DNA of 24,382 nucleotides from Treponema sp. (lineage in GTDB: Bacteria > Spirochaetota > Spirochaetia > Treponematales > Treponemataceae): positions 1-24,382 of the forward strand of contig JAHAZA010000089.1 of the NCBI GenBank assembly GCA_018385415.1. Reading direction: 5' to 3'. Each line of letters begins with the position of its first letter. Within the stretch, counting starts at the first letter, position 1. Positions 7,380-15,576 of this stretch are shown here, piece by piece. The translations under genes were made by a program, and so were the position numbers. A model generated the notes under the pieces. It was not told where the DNA came from and did no database searches. It saw only the letters and a program-made list of their open reading frames with translations.

Positions 7380-7754
7380 TCAACAGGACCCGGTTATATC
7401 ATCTGGTTTAACATTTTGTGTAACACCACGGTACAGAACAACAGACTTGTCAATTGTAATCAGAACTTCAACATCAGAAGGAGAGTTTTTTGGAATATCA
7501 AAAGAAAAACTTAAATCAGCAGCTTCGTCTTTTGTCTTGATTACCTTAGACTGACTTTTTTCAAGACGACCATGAATATTTACTTCAACAGTAATAGGAT
7601 AATCTTCACCGGCAGTTTCTTTGGCAATATTCAATGCTTTATCAGCGATTTCCTCATCAAGAGAAAAATCAATTTCCCCCTTATTGATAGAAGGAAGATT
7701 ACATGATACAAAAATAAAAGCAACAACAGCAATTAAAGGAAATACTTTTTTCAT
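7380..7754 (-). CDS. N-terminal part of a frameshifted lipoprotein
   Basis: The 124-codon frame opens with a type II signal peptide (KKVFPLIAVVAFIFVSC, lipobox FVSC with Cys18), followed by an acidic, serine- and lysine-rich domain. It ends ...KPDDITGSC-stop. At 7389-7391 the coding strand has GGG; removing one G restores an uninterrupted frame (DDITG then PVEVALRQVFE) into the 513-codon piece downstream. So this is either a real one-base insertion, a sequencing error, a phase-variable run or, less likely, a programmed +1 shift. The start has a strong ribosome binding site (GAAGAGGG, 7766-7759) and a good promoter. Function unknown. Confidence 0.75.
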   Translation of the reverse strand: MKKVFPLIAVVAFIFVSCNLPSINKGEIDFSLDEEIADKALNIAKETAGEDYPITVEVNIHGRLEKSQSKVIKTKDEAADLSFSFDIPKNSPSDVEVLITIDKSVVLYRGVTQNVKPDDITGSC

Positions 7755-7784
7755 AAAACCCTCTTCATTTCTTTTATCATTTTT

Positions 7785-7814
7785 ATTTTACTATGAAAAA
7801 AAGATTGAATTCAA
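7785..7814 (-). promoter_or_regulatory. Promoter of the lipoprotein-glycosyltransferase operon
   Basis: On the minus strand, -35 TTGAAT (7814-7809) and -10 TAAAAT (7790-7785) are separated by 18 bp. Transcription would start near 7778, giving a short leader of about 24 bases that contains the GAAGAGGG ribosome binding site before the ATG at 7754. This is a conventional start, unlike the leaderless ones elsewhere in the window. Confidence 0.6.
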
Positions 7815-7849
7815 CTGTTAAACAAGAAAGGGATCAGATTTTCCAAAAA

Positions 7850-8560
7850 TTAGTATTCGTAGATTTTACCTTTCATGATTGCGTTGAACATTTTTGTCTT
7901 GGCACCAGGATTTTCCTTTTGAATCTGCCGCACAAGCTTTTTAACATATTCACGTCTTGTTATTCCATCGTGGGGACAGGGATTTTTTACACAAGGCAGA
8001 TTGTATTTATTTCTAAATCCGATAACATCTGCTTCTGGAATATATATCATTGGTCTTATTACTGTAAGATCTGCTTCTTTATAATACATCTTTGGAGCAA
8101 ATGAAAAAAATTGTCCTTCATACAAAAGTGAAAGCATCATTGTTTCAATCAGATCATCCTGATTGTGTGCGTAAGCAACTTTGTTACAATCATGTTCCTT
8201 TGTAAAATTATTTATCGCACCTTTTCTCAGCTTTGCGCACATGGCACAATAAGTCCCTTTTTGAATTTTTTCTTTCAATATATCTGCAATGTCAGTTTTC
8301 AAAATGTGATATTCAACTTCAAGTTCCTGACATAATTTTTCAATGCCGGTAAGATCAAATTCCCCAAACCCAAGATCTGCAGTCACAGCAATAATTTCAA
8401 ATTTTACAGGAAGGAATTTTCGAAGTCCGGCAAGGGCATACAAAAGCGCAAGAGAATCTTTGCCGCCAGAAATTCCAATGGCAATTTTATCTCCGTCCTG
8501 GATCATTTCAAAATCCTGAATCGCCTGACGTGTGTAACTGTAAAGTTTCTGAAGTTTCAT
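7850..8560 (-). CDS. ttcA: TtcA-like PP-loop tRNA thiolation protein
   Basis: This 236-residue cytosolic protein of the TtcA/TilS ATP-pyrophosphatase superfamily is expected to adenylate and thiolate a tRNA base (2-thiocytidine at position 32 for true TtcA). It shows the PP-loop SGGKDS (31-36), CAMC (Cys105, Cys108) and a further Cys190/Cys195 (CVKNPCPHDG). These fit the cysteines that hold the 4Fe-4S cluster in TtcA. AYAHNQDDLIETMMLSLLY is the conserved central helix. It is shorter than the E. coli protein (about 310 residues), mainly at the C-terminus, so another thiolation target is possible. It starts 27 bases after the preceding gene. A -10-like TATAGT six bases before the ATG suggests an additional leaderless start. 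Confidence 0.85.
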   Translation of the reverse strand: MKLQKLYSYTRQAIQDFEMIQDGDKIAIGISGGKDSLALLYALAGLRKFLPVKFEIIAVTADLGFGEFDLTGIEKLCQELEVEYHILKTDIADILKEKIQKGTYCAMCAKLRKGAINNFTKEHDCNKVAYAHNQDDLIETMMLSLLYEGQFFSFAPKMYYKEADLTVIRPMIYIPEADVIGFRNKYNLPCVKNPCPHDGITRREYVKKLVRQIQKENPGAKTKMFNAIMKGKIYEY

Positions 8561-8566
8561 TTTTAT

Positions 8567-8572
8567 ACTATA
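8567..8572 (-). promoter_or_regulatory. -10 box for a leaderless start of the ttcA-like gene
   Basis: Minus-strand TATAGT (8572-8567) is followed by six bases (ATAAAA) and the ATG at 8560. The -35 position (8595-8590, GTGAAT) matches only three of six. There is no Shine-Dalgarno sequence. The spacing is identical to the stronger examples in this window. Confidence 0.45.
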
Positions 8573-8587
8573 CAGCTGCTGACTTTT

Positions 8588-9244
8588 TTATTCACTTATT
8601 TCGTAAAGTTCTATGTTTTCATCTTGAAAATTTGATGAACAGAGAATATTTAATTTTTTGCTGATATCAAGTCCAGTTGGCTGATTTCCGCCTTCATAAC
8701 AAAGTGCAATTATGTATTTGGAATTTTCAGTAAACAGCAGTCCTCGTGGTGCCGCTGCAGTTTTTATAATTCTAACAACTTTTCCTGTATCATAATCAAT
8801 CAAAGAAATGTCATTGCTGCACCAGTTTGAAACACATAACAGATTTTTTTCTTTACTATACTCGATAAACTTTGACCATACTCCACCAGTAGGAATAGTT
8901 CGTAAATACTGAAATCCAGGATAGGAATATTCGTAGACATTTGCTGTTGTCATCTGCGAAACAAGAAATACTTTTTTTTCTGGAATGAATAGTCCTTCTG
9001 CAAAACCAACTTTTTTTGCATCCGGCGGATTAATTCTTTGAATAACTTTTTTATCTGCTACGCTGAAAATATCAAAGCCATTATCATCAAGCAATGGTAA
9101 TACAATAAATTTCGAATCAGGACTGAATAAAACCTGCTTAGGCTGTCTTCCGCATTTATAAGTTCCGATTTTTGTGATTACTGGCTGTGCAAAAGATAAA
9201 GCACATATTAAAAAAACAATAAGAGCTGTTGATAACTTTTTCAT
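8588..9244 (-). CDS. YncE-like exported beta-propeller protein, apparently internally shortened
   Basis: This 218-residue exported protein has a signal peptide (KKLSTALIVFLICALSFAQ) and then repeated propeller strands: PKQVLFSPDSKFIVLPLLDDN, GFDIFSVADKKVIQRI, NDISLIDYDTGKVVRII, APRGLLFTENSKYIIALCYEGG. The C-terminus (GGNQPTGLDISKKLNILCSSNFQDENIELYEI) resembles the last blade of full-length YncE/YVTN propeller proteins, which normally have about 300 or more residues and seven blades. Here about two blades seem to be missing right after YIIALCYEGG, without loss of frame. Such proteins are periplasmic or surface scaffolds with no enzymatic activity. A perfect TATAAT lies six bases before the ATG, so the mRNA is probably leaderless. 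The missing segment is inferred from family memory. Confidence 0.78.
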   Translation of the reverse strand: MKKLSTALIVFLICALSFAQPVITKIGTYKCGRQPKQVLFSPDSKFIVLPLLDDNGFDIFSVADKKVIQRINPPDAKKVGFAEGLFIPEKKVFLVSQMTTANVYEYSYPGFQYLRTIPTGGVWSKFIEYSKEKNLLCVSNWCSNDISLIDYDTGKVVRIIKTAAAPRGLLFTENSKYIIALCYEGGNQPTGLDISKKLNILCSSNFQDENIELYEISE

Positions 9245-9250
9245 AACTAA

Positions 9251-9256
9251 ATTATA
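9251..9256 (-). promoter_or_regulatory. -10 box for a leaderless start of the beta-propeller gene
   Basis: Minus-strand TATAAT (9256-9251) is followed by TTAGTT and the ATG at 9244. The 17-bp -35 position (9279-9274, TTTCCT) is a poor match. No Shine-Dalgarno sequence precedes the start. Confidence 0.55.
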
Positions 9257-9365
9257 AATCTGGATTTTTAGAAAGGAAAGTGTTGTTTTACAAAACTGAT
9301 TCTATATTTAAGAATTCTTTCTGTCGAATATTTGAAATCAATCCATCTGCAGATACTTTCACTTA

Positions 9366-9394
9366 ATGACAGAGCATATTTATTCCACTATAAT
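9366..9394 (+). promoter_or_regulatory. Leaderless promoter of the HD-domain gene
   Basis: -35 ATGACA (9366-9371, five of six), 17-bp spacer, perfect TATAAT (9389-9394), six bases (ATTTCT), then ATG at 9401. This shows that the true start is 9401 rather than the in-frame ATG at 9332, because the longer frame runs through the promoter. Confidence 0.75.
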
Positions 9395-9400
9395 ATTTCT

Positions 9401-10105
9401 ATGACAAGCGAAGAATTAACTGTACTAAAAAACGACGTAAACAAACTTTTAGAAATTTACAATGCCGACAAACCTATCAACAATGACGGCACTTTCGATA
9501 CAGAAAAAATCAAAACAGTTACATGCAGAATGATTGATTCAAGTCTTTCTTCATCAGATGCAGAAAAATTAAAAGGCTGGATGGAATCCCACGAATTCTG
9601 GATAAGCCCTGCAAGTTCTAAATTTCACTGTAATGTAAAAGGCGGACTTTCAGCACACAGCCTTATGGTTGCATATCAGGCACTGGTATTTGCTGTTCCG
9701 GTTATGGAAAATTTTGCAGAAACTAAAAGAGCGGCTGCATTCAGCTTTACAGCCTCAGATGTATTTATTGCCGCAATTGCACACGACTTCTGCAAGGCAG
9801 GTTTTTACCAGACAGAATTCCGTCATACAAAAAACTTAAGCGGCAACTGGACTTATGAACCTTACTATAAGGTAAAAGCAGACAGCCGCAATCTCGGCCA
9901 TGGAAACGAAAGTGTATTGAACCTGATCGAAGCAATTCCTGAATACATTACAAAACGTCCTGTGCTTGAAGCGATCAGCCGCCACATGGGATTTTCAGAC
10001 GTTTCAGAAAATGAAAGTTATAATTATTCAAACTTCCTTCAGAATCCGCTTGTTATTTTGATTCAGCTTGCAGATCAGACTGCAGCTCAGTGGTGGGACT
10101 GTTAA
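9401..10105 (+). CDS. HD-domain phosphohydrolase-like protein
   Basis: This 234-residue cytosolic protein has the metal-binding pattern of the HD superfamily: His86 (GGLSAHSLMV), the HD pair His128-Asp129 (IAAIAHDFCKAGF), His167 (LGHGNESV), His195 (ISRHMGF) and Asp225 (IQLADQTA). The spacing suits a dinuclear-metal phosphohydrolase acting on a nucleotide or phosphodiester. No helicase, GAF, PAS or nucleic-acid-binding domain is attached, so the substrate cannot be named. The start at 9401 is set by the leaderless promoter. It stands alone, divergent from the beta-propeller gene and convergent with the 5'-nucleotidase gene. Confidence 0.8.
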   Translation: MTSEELTVLKNDVNKLLEIYNADKPINNDGTFDTEKIKTVTCRMIDSSLSSSDAEKLKGWMESHEFWISPASSKFHCNVKGGLSAHSLMVAYQALVFAVPVMENFAETKRAAAFSFTASDVFIAAIAHDFCKAGFYQTEFRHTKNLSGNWTYEPYYKVKADSRNLGHGNESVLNLIEAIPEYITKRPVLEAISRHMGFSDVSENESYNYSNFLQNPLVILIQLADQTAAQWWDC

Positions 10106-10110
10106 ATTCC

Positions 10111-10139
10111 TATTGCAGGAATTGCCTGCAATAATTTAT
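10111..10139 (+). terminator. Hairpin terminator after the HD-domain gene
   Basis: TATTGCAGG (10111-10119) and CCTGCAATA (10125-10133) are exact inverted repeats with a 5-base loop, starting five bases after the stop codon. The T-rich tail is weak (ATTTATG), so termination may be partial. A second inverted repeat, TTCAGAT/ATCTGAA (10147-10167), lies just downstream without a T-run. The rest of 10140-10269 holds nothing recognisable. Confidence 0.5.
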
Positions 10140-10269
10140 GTAAGTTTTCAGATTTTCATTATCTGAACTTTCAAACAGTCCGCCTTTTGTCAGAAACAGA
10201 TTGTGCGAAAACAGAAAATATCGAGAAAAGTAAAACTAAAATTAAAATTTGTTTTTTCAAATTATTATC

Positions 10270-12036
10270 CTATTTGATTAAAATTCTTCCAGAACCATAT
10301 GGATTTTCGTAATCAATCAGATAACCTTTATAAGCGCTTAAAGGACTGTTAGCAGTTTTTATTAAAGGGAATTCCCCTTCCTTTGCAAAGCTTTCAATAT
10401 ACTTTGACATTATATCACAATCCTGTCCGACAAAATCCACAACCTGATCACAGTTTTTAAACATAGAACATCCGTTTCCACTATTTCGAAGAATATAATT
10501 TATTCCTCCGACAGTATACTCTTTGTTTAAATCAAGTTTCTCATATTCGCCTGTCACACGATTGTATACTTCAATGTCATGAACCCTGTATTTACCATCA
10601 ACTTTTTCGAACATTCCATCTGAATCAGTTTTTACTCTGCTTGGAACTGTTGAATCAACAGAATACTTTAATCCTGCAACATGAAGAAAACCACCATTTT
10701 CTGCTGGTGAATCCCACTGGTAATCGTATTCACCAATTACTGTAAGACCCATTTCAAGTGCATCCTTAATCTGTTGCCCCGTTGCCTTAATAAGACAGAT
10801 CATATTTCCAAATGGCTGAACATTTTTAACATCAAGCTTTGTAATATCACCACTTTTGATTGAAGCTCGAATACCACCGCCATTTGCAATTGCTAAATCA
10901 CAATTAATATCTTTTTCTTCATTAAAATACCAGTATGTGCTGTCTGCAACAAAATCACCGCTGTTCATTTCTGTGGAACGAATTAATCGCTGCTTTGGTT
11001 TATTTGGATTTGAGATATACAATTCTGTTTCTAAAACTGCAAGTTTTTTTCCTAACTCATTTTTTACTTTTTCAAAAACAGCATTCTCCAGTTCTTCTAT
11101 CTCACCATCATGTCTTTCATCATAACTAAAAATCCGGTTCGTAATTCCATATTCTGAAATTATCATTTCCCCAAATGAATTCATGTAATATCCGGTCTGT
11201 GTCAAAACTACTTCTCGCCCATTTTTGTCCCGAATAATTTCCCCACTTACAAGTGAATGAGAATGACCATCAATAAAACAATCAAGGCCGGTTGTATTCT
11301 TTATAATATCGATACTGCTGATTCCCGCTTTCTGTTCCTGTAATCCAATACCTACATGACCAAGTGCGATAACATATTTTGCTTTATTTTGAACATCATT
11401 GATAGCTTTTTGAACACTGTCATATAAATCCTGTGGATTCTCGGTTCCTTCAATAAAATAAATAAAATCTCCATTTTCATTCTGAAAAAATTTTGGAGTA
11501 GAACTTGTAATTGTTTCTGGTGTTGTAATTCCGATGAAAGCGATTTTACTGTTACCAATTTTAAAAATCTTTGATGGCTTTAAAGGGCGTGTAATTTTCC
11601 CATTTTCTTTTTTGTAGAAATTACAAGAAATATATGGATAACTTGCTTTACCTGCAAGTTTTAAAAACTGTTTCATGCCATAATCAAATTCATGATTTCC
11701 TGGAGTTGCAAGATCATAACCTGCAGTGTTCATCATATTAACAATTGTTTCACCATTATCGATTGCACAATAAATTGTTCCCTGAATATGATCACCTGCA
11801 TCAACAAGAAGAACATTTTTATTTTCGCTCTTCAACTGTTTTACATATTCTGTCAGTGATGAATATCTGACACCAGGAATATTATCTTTAATATCAGAAT
11901 TTTTTTTCAGATTATCAATATAACCATGTACATCATTTGTATAAATAATATGAATATCTTCTGCTTCTTTTTTACAGCCTGCAAATAAAAAAAGTGCTGA
12001 TAAAAAAACAACGGGTAGAATGAATTTATTTTTCAT
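10270..12036 (-). CDS. Lipoprotein 5'-nucleotidase / 2',3'-cyclic phosphodiesterase (UshA family)
   Basis: This 588-residue lipoprotein (lipobox LFAGC, Cys21) releases phosphate and nucleosides from nucleotides outside the inner membrane. The N-terminal calcineurin-like metallophosphatase domain has NDVHG (34-38), DAGDHIQG (79-86), GNHEFDYG (113-120), ALGHVGIG and DGHSHS, the full two-metal ligand set. The C-terminal 5'-nucleotidase domain shows ANGGGIRASIKSGDIT, VQPFGN and GGINYILRNSGNG, which form the substrate-binding part. Length fits UshA/NadN-type enzymes. The exact substrate (AMP, NAD, UDP-sugar or cyclic nucleotide) is not readable. It follows the GH16 gene by 73 bases and has its own leaderless promoter. 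Confidence 0.9.
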   Translation of the reverse strand: MKNKFILPVVFLSALFLFAGCKKEAEDIHIIYTNDVHGYIDNLKKNSDIKDNIPGVRYSSLTEYVKQLKSENKNVLLVDAGDHIQGTIYCAIDNGETIVNMMNTAGYDLATPGNHEFDYGMKQFLKLAGKASYPYISCNFYKKENGKITRPLKPSKIFKIGNSKIAFIGITTPETITSSTPKFFQNENGDFIYFIEGTENPQDLYDSVQKAINDVQNKAKYVIALGHVGIGLQEQKAGISSIDIIKNTTGLDCFIDGHSHSLVSGEIIRDKNGREVVLTQTGYYMNSFGEMIISEYGITNRIFSYDERHDGEIEELENAVFEKVKNELGKKLAVLETELYISNPNKPKQRLIRSTEMNSGDFVADSTYWYFNEEKDINCDLAIANGGGIRASIKSGDITKLDVKNVQPFGNMICLIKATGQQIKDALEMGLTVIGEYDYQWDSPAENGGFLHVAGLKYSVDSTVPSRVKTDSDGMFEKVDGKYRVHDIEVYNRVTGEYEKLDLNKEYTVGGINYILRNSGNGCSMFKNCDQVVDFVGQDCDIMSKYIESFAKEGEFPLIKTANSPLSAYKGYLIDYENPYGSGRILIK

Positions 12037-12042
12037 AAAAAC

Positions 12043-12071
12043 ATTTTACCCGTTTGTCGTATTACATACAA
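12043..12071 (-). promoter_or_regulatory. Leaderless promoter of the 5'-nucleotidase gene
   Basis: On the minus strand, TTGTAT (12071-12066) and TAAAAT (12048-12043) are 17 bp apart. Six bases (GTTTTT) then lead to the ATG at 12036. There is no Shine-Dalgarno sequence. Confidence 0.5.
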
Positions 12072-12109
12072 TTATTGTTTGTTAATTTTTGATTTTATTT
12101 TTTTCATAA

Positions 12110-12940
12110 CTACTCAGCTTTTTTCTGATAAACACGAACGTAATCAACTTCCATCTGGCATTTTTTTGTTGACTTAGGAATTTCACCGCCCAATGTTCCT
12201 CCCATTGCTACATTCATAATGATGTAGAATGGTTTATCATATGGCCACACTTCCCAGTTTGCTTCTTCCCGATGTGGATTTTTATATTCTGTCATCACTT
12301 CGCCATCGTAATACCAGGTAATTGCATCTTCAGTCCAGTTTATAGCATATGTATGCCATGTATTTGCTACATCTTTTATTTCAATGTAATCACTGTTTAC
12401 CGCATTCCCTCCAGAACCTGCTTTACAGTGAACAGTTCCGTAAGTTTTTTTGCCCCATGTATTTGTTGCATATTCCATTACATCAATTTCGCCGCTGCGA
12501 GGCCACTTACCATATTTTTCATGCTGTGGCATCATCCACAATGCAGGCCATGATCCTGGTTCAACAGGAAGCTTTGCTCTGAACTCAATGTATCCGTAAG
12601 TAAAAAACTGTTTGAAGCTTGTAACAAGTCTTGCACTTTCCCATCTGTCTTTATCATTTCTGTGAGCAACAATTTTTAGTGTTCCGTTACTTACATAAGA
12701 TGAAGCACGATCCATCTTATATGTCTGAACTTCGCTGTTTCCCCAGCCGCTTCCACCAACATTGTAATCCCAGTTTTCAGGATTTGGTTCATTACTGTCC
12801 TGATCAAATTCATCTGACCATACAAGTTCCATATCATTCTTTACAAATTCTGGAAGTGTATCTTTCACTTCTTCTTTTCCACATGACATAATTCCAACCA
12901 TAATAGTTGCTGCTAAAAATAAAAAAGTAATCTTTTTCAT
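12110..12940 (-). CDS. Lipoprotein endo-beta-1,3(4)-glucanase, glycoside hydrolase family 16
   Basis: This 276-residue secreted lipoprotein (lipobox GIMSC, Cys20) hydrolyses beta-1,3 or mixed beta-1,3-1,4 glucans such as laminarin or lichenan. After a short linker comes one GH16 jelly-roll domain, from ELVWSDEFD to the C-terminal VDYVRVYQK. The catalytic motif is EIDVME (Glu151 nucleophile, Asp153, Glu156 acid/base); the extra residue in this motif is the laminarinase-type form. Aromatic residues typical of the glucan cleft are present (GSWPALWMMP, WHTYAINWTEDAITWYYDG, NVAMGGTLGG). There is no carbohydrate-binding module. It lies 40 bases after the ABC ATPase with its own -10 box at the start codon. 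Confidence 0.9.
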   Translation of the reverse strand: MKKITFLFLAATIMVGIMSCGKEEVKDTLPEFVKNDMELVWSDEFDQDSNEPNPENWDYNVGGSGWGNSEVQTYKMDRASSYVSNGTLKIVAHRNDKDRWESARLVTSFKQFFTYGYIEFRAKLPVEPGSWPALWMMPQHEKYGKWPRSGEIDVMEYATNTWGKKTYGTVHCKAGSGGNAVNSDYIEIKDVANTWHTYAINWTEDAITWYYDGEVMTEYKNPHREEANWEVWPYDKPFYIIMNVAMGGTLGGEIPKSTKKCQMEVDYVRVYQKKAE

Positions 12941-12947
12941 AAATATA

Positions 12948-12976
12948 ATTATACTCCATATTCATGTAATTTTAAA
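12948..12976 (-). promoter_or_regulatory. Probable leaderless promoter of the GH16 gene
   Basis: Minus-strand TATAAT (12953-12948) lies seven bases before the ATG at 12940. TTTAAA (12976-12971, four of six) is 17 bp further upstream. The 7-base gap would place +1 at or one base before the start codon. Confidence 0.5.
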
Positions 12977-12980
12977 ATTA

Positions 12981-13955
12981 TCAAAAGTAATATTTTTTGT
13001 TTGGTATTAAGAAAACTGTATCCTTCTCAGAAAATTTTTCGTCAAAAATCATGTTATCACATGTAACAATCTGGTTAAGATTATTTAGTTTAACCTTGTA
13101 TCGTGTATATGATCCAAGAAATTCTACTGAAACAATTTTTCCAGTAAACGAAAATTCCTTCTTAACTTTTGAAATGGTAAACCATTCAGGGCGAATCATA
13201 TATTCTTTATTTGTTTCTGTATCTTTAAGAATATTTGCACGACCTACAAAATCTGCAACAAATTTATCTTTTGGTTCAAAATAAATTTTTTCTGGTGTAT
13301 CATACTGAATAATCTGTCCGTTGTTGATTACCGCAATTTTATCAGAAAGCCCTAAGGCTTCTTCCTGATCGTGAGTTACATAAATTGTTGTAATACCAAG
13401 CTTCTTTTGAATCTCTTTCAATTCCTCACGCACTTTGATACGAAGCTTTGTATCAAGTGATGAAAGTGGTTCGTCCATTAAAAGAAGATCAGGCTTGAGC
13501 ACAAGAACTCTTCCCAATGCAACACGCTGCTGCTGACCGCCGCTTAATTCAGAAGGAAAACGTTTTAAAAATTCTTCAATTCCAAGAGACTGAGCAGTTT
13601 CTAAAACAGTTTTCAACGCGGATTTTTTATTTTTTGAAAAACCTTTTTCAAGCTTCAATCCGTAAAGAAGATTCTGTTCAACTGTCATATGTGGAAACAG
13701 TGCGTAATCCTGAAATACCATTCCGATTTTTCTTTTGTTGGGAAGGACTCCATTAATTTTTTTTCCGTTGATTGTAATTGTTCCTGATTGAGGTTCAAGA
13801 AAGCCGCTGATTAATTTTAAAATTGTTGTTTTACCGCAACCACTTGAGCCAAGCAAAGTTGTAAAATTTCCTTTTTCAACATCTAGAGAAAAATCTTTTA
13901 TAACTTCTGTATTGTTATACGAAAATGAAATTTTATCTAAAAAAAGAAATGCCAT
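12981..13955 (-). CDS. FbpC-type ABC transporter ATPase
   Basis: This 324-residue cytoplasmic ATPase energises the importer encoded just upstream. It has Walker A GSSGCGKTT (36-44), Q-loop FQDY, signature LSGGQQQR (136-143), Walker B LLLMDE (156-161) and an H-loop VTHD. A C-terminal TOBE-type regulatory domain (from about residue 230) gives the length typical of the Fe3+/spermidine/sugar (CUT1, FbpC, PotA) class. The ATG at 13955 overlaps the permease gene by 23 bases and has AGGAGA ahead of it. This is the last gene of the three-gene transporter operon. Confidence 0.92.
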   Translation of the reverse strand: MAFLFLDKISFSYNNTEVIKDFSLDVEKGNFTTLLGSSGCGKTTILKLISGFLEPQSGTITINGKKINGVLPNKRKIGMVFQDYALFPHMTVEQNLLYGLKLEKGFSKNKKSALKTVLETAQSLGIEEFLKRFPSELSGGQQQRVALGRVLVLKPDLLLMDEPLSSLDTKLRIKVREELKEIQKKLGITTIYVTHDQEEALGLSDKIAVINNGQIIQYDTPEKIYFEPKDKFVADFVGRANILKDTETNKEYMIRPEWFTISKVKKEFSFTGKIVSVEFLGSYTRYKVKLNNLNQIVTCDNMIFDEKFSEKDTVFLIPNKKYYF

Positions 13956-15573
13956 CGATTTTTCTCCTTTTATTGAAAACTGTATTTATTAAAAGAGCGA
14001 TTCCAAGAATTGCAAAAGTTATCGCTGTAAGAACAAGCGCAAGAGCAGCCGATTTTCCCCATGATCCCTGCTCTGCAAGATTAATCAGCTGAATCGAAGC
14101 AAGCGGTGTGTTAAATGAAACAAGGAAAATTACGGCGCTTAAAGTTCCTACTCCGCGGATAAAATCGTAAACAAAACCACTGAACAGTCCTGATTTTGAC
14201 ATTGGCATAATCACAGTTTTTAAAACTGTCATCTGATTTGCTCCTAAAGATCGGGCGCCGTTATCAAGCGTGAGACTGATTTGTGCATAAGTATTTGAAA
14301 TTACTCGATAAGCAAATGGCATAAATGCAACTGTCATCGCAACTACAATCAGCACCGGCGAATATTTAAAATGAATTTTATTTGCCGCAATTGAAAGTGC
14401 AAGACCAAGAAGTGATCCTGGAATTGCAGAAGGAATCTGTGCAATAACATCAATTGTTTTTCTGAAAGGAACATCTGTTCTGTGAACAAGATATGATGAT
14501 ACAGAAGCAATCAAAGTACTTAACACCGCAGCTATTAATGCGAACATTACTGAGTTTCTCAAATGCTTTGTGTAATCAACCATTGAACGGATATGCTTTA
14601 GAGTGAACTCAGTGTTGATTCCCCAAAGCTTCTGAAAACTTCCTGCAAAAATTGCTGCAACCTGTGCCAATATCAAAAGTGAAATAAACAGAACAAAAAT
14701 GAATAAAAAAACTTTTGCAGCAATAGAACTGTAACACTGACTGTCTCGATTAAATCCTTTGCCGCTGATTGTTGCAGTTTTATTTTCAAGATTCTTGTTA
14801 AGTCTGTTCTGAAGAAAAAACAGAATTACACTAGGAATCAAAAGAATAATTCCCAGCACTGCACTTGTTCCCACATTAAGCCACCCAGTAAGTTGAGTAT
14901 AAATCTCAACTGCCAGCACACGGAATCTTCCGCCTATAATCAGAGGATTTCCAAAATCACTTAATACACTGACGGCGATAAATAAAAAGGAAGAAAGAAT
15001 TCCAGGCCAGCTTAAAGGAAGCGTTACAGTAAAAAAAATTTTTACTTCACTTGCACCAAGGCTACGGGCAGCCTGTTCAAGATCCGTGTTGATTCCACGA
15101 AGAACCTGAGCACAAATGAGATACGCCATGGGGAAAAAACATAAAACCTGAGCGATTAGAAGCCCCCAGAATCCATAAAGGGAAATATTCAAGCCCAAAA
15201 GTTTATGAGTAATAAATCCCTGTCTTCCGAAAAGAAGAATGAATGCAAGTCCGCCAACAAATGGAGGCGTAATAAGATGAATGATTGGAATTAGGCTGAA
15301 GATTTTCTTTCCAGGAATATTTGTCTTTACAACAGCGTAAGCGAAAATATAACCAACAAATACAGAAAGACTTGTTGAAGCAAGACATTCAAGAAGTGTA
15401 TTCTTCATGGCATTATGCCAGACTTGTTGAGTAAAAACAGCCTTAAAGTCTTTTAAACCTGCAGAGCTTAAGACACAAATCAGAGGAAAAATTATACATA
15501 CTGAAAACAGCAAAACAGTAAGCCCGTAAACTAAAGTCAGGGACTTACTGTTTTTTGAAGAATCAAATCTCAT
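13933..15573 (-). CDS. FbpB-type ABC transporter permease, fused double domain
   Basis: This 546-residue inner-membrane protein consists of two tandem permease domains of about six helices each, as in FbpB/BitB/ThiP-type importers. Both halves carry the cytoplasmic coupling (EAA-like) loop: ARSLGASEVKIFFTVTLPLS in the first and ARSLGANQMTVLKTVIMPMS in the second. The N-terminal hydrophobic stretch (LTLVYGLTVLLFSVCIIFPLI) is an uncleaved membrane segment. One chain therefore replaces the usual permease pair. It starts 3 bases after the binding-protein gene and overlaps the ATPase gene. Confidence 0.92.
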   Translation of the reverse strand: MRFDSSKNSKSLTLVYGLTVLLFSVCIIFPLICVLSSAGLKDFKAVFTQQVWHNAMKNTLLECLASTSLSVFVGYIFAYAVVKTNIPGKKIFSLIPIIHLITPPFVGGLAFILLFGRQGFITHKLLGLNISLYGFWGLLIAQVLCFFPMAYLICAQVLRGINTDLEQAARSLGASEVKIFFTVTLPLSWPGILSSFLFIAVSVLSDFGNPLIIGGRFRVLAVEIYTQLTGWLNVGTSAVLGIILLIPSVILFFLQNRLNKNLENKTATISGKGFNRDSQCYSSIAAKVFLFIFVLFISLLILAQVAAIFAGSFQKLWGINTEFTLKHIRSMVDYTKHLRNSVMFALIAAVLSTLIASVSSYLVHRTDVPFRKTIDVIAQIPSAIPGSLLGLALSIAANKIHFKYSPVLIVVAMTVAFMPFAYRVISNTYAQISLTLDNGARSLGANQMTVLKTVIMPMSKSGLFSGFVYDFIRGVGTLSAVIFLVSFNTPLASIQLINLAEQGSWGKSAALALVLTAITFAILGIALLINTVFNKRRKIDGISFFR

Positions 15574-15576
15574 TTA

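Noticed and set aside
9332..9400. Longer HD-domain protein starting at 9332
   Set aside because: The -35 and -10 boxes of the gene lie inside this stretch, and the extra residues do not look like part of the domain.
10240..10269. AATTTG/CAAATT hairpin after the 5'-nucleotidase gene as terminator
   Set aside because: The stem is short, made of A and T only, and has no solid T-run, so it is not distinguishable from background in this AT-rich gap.
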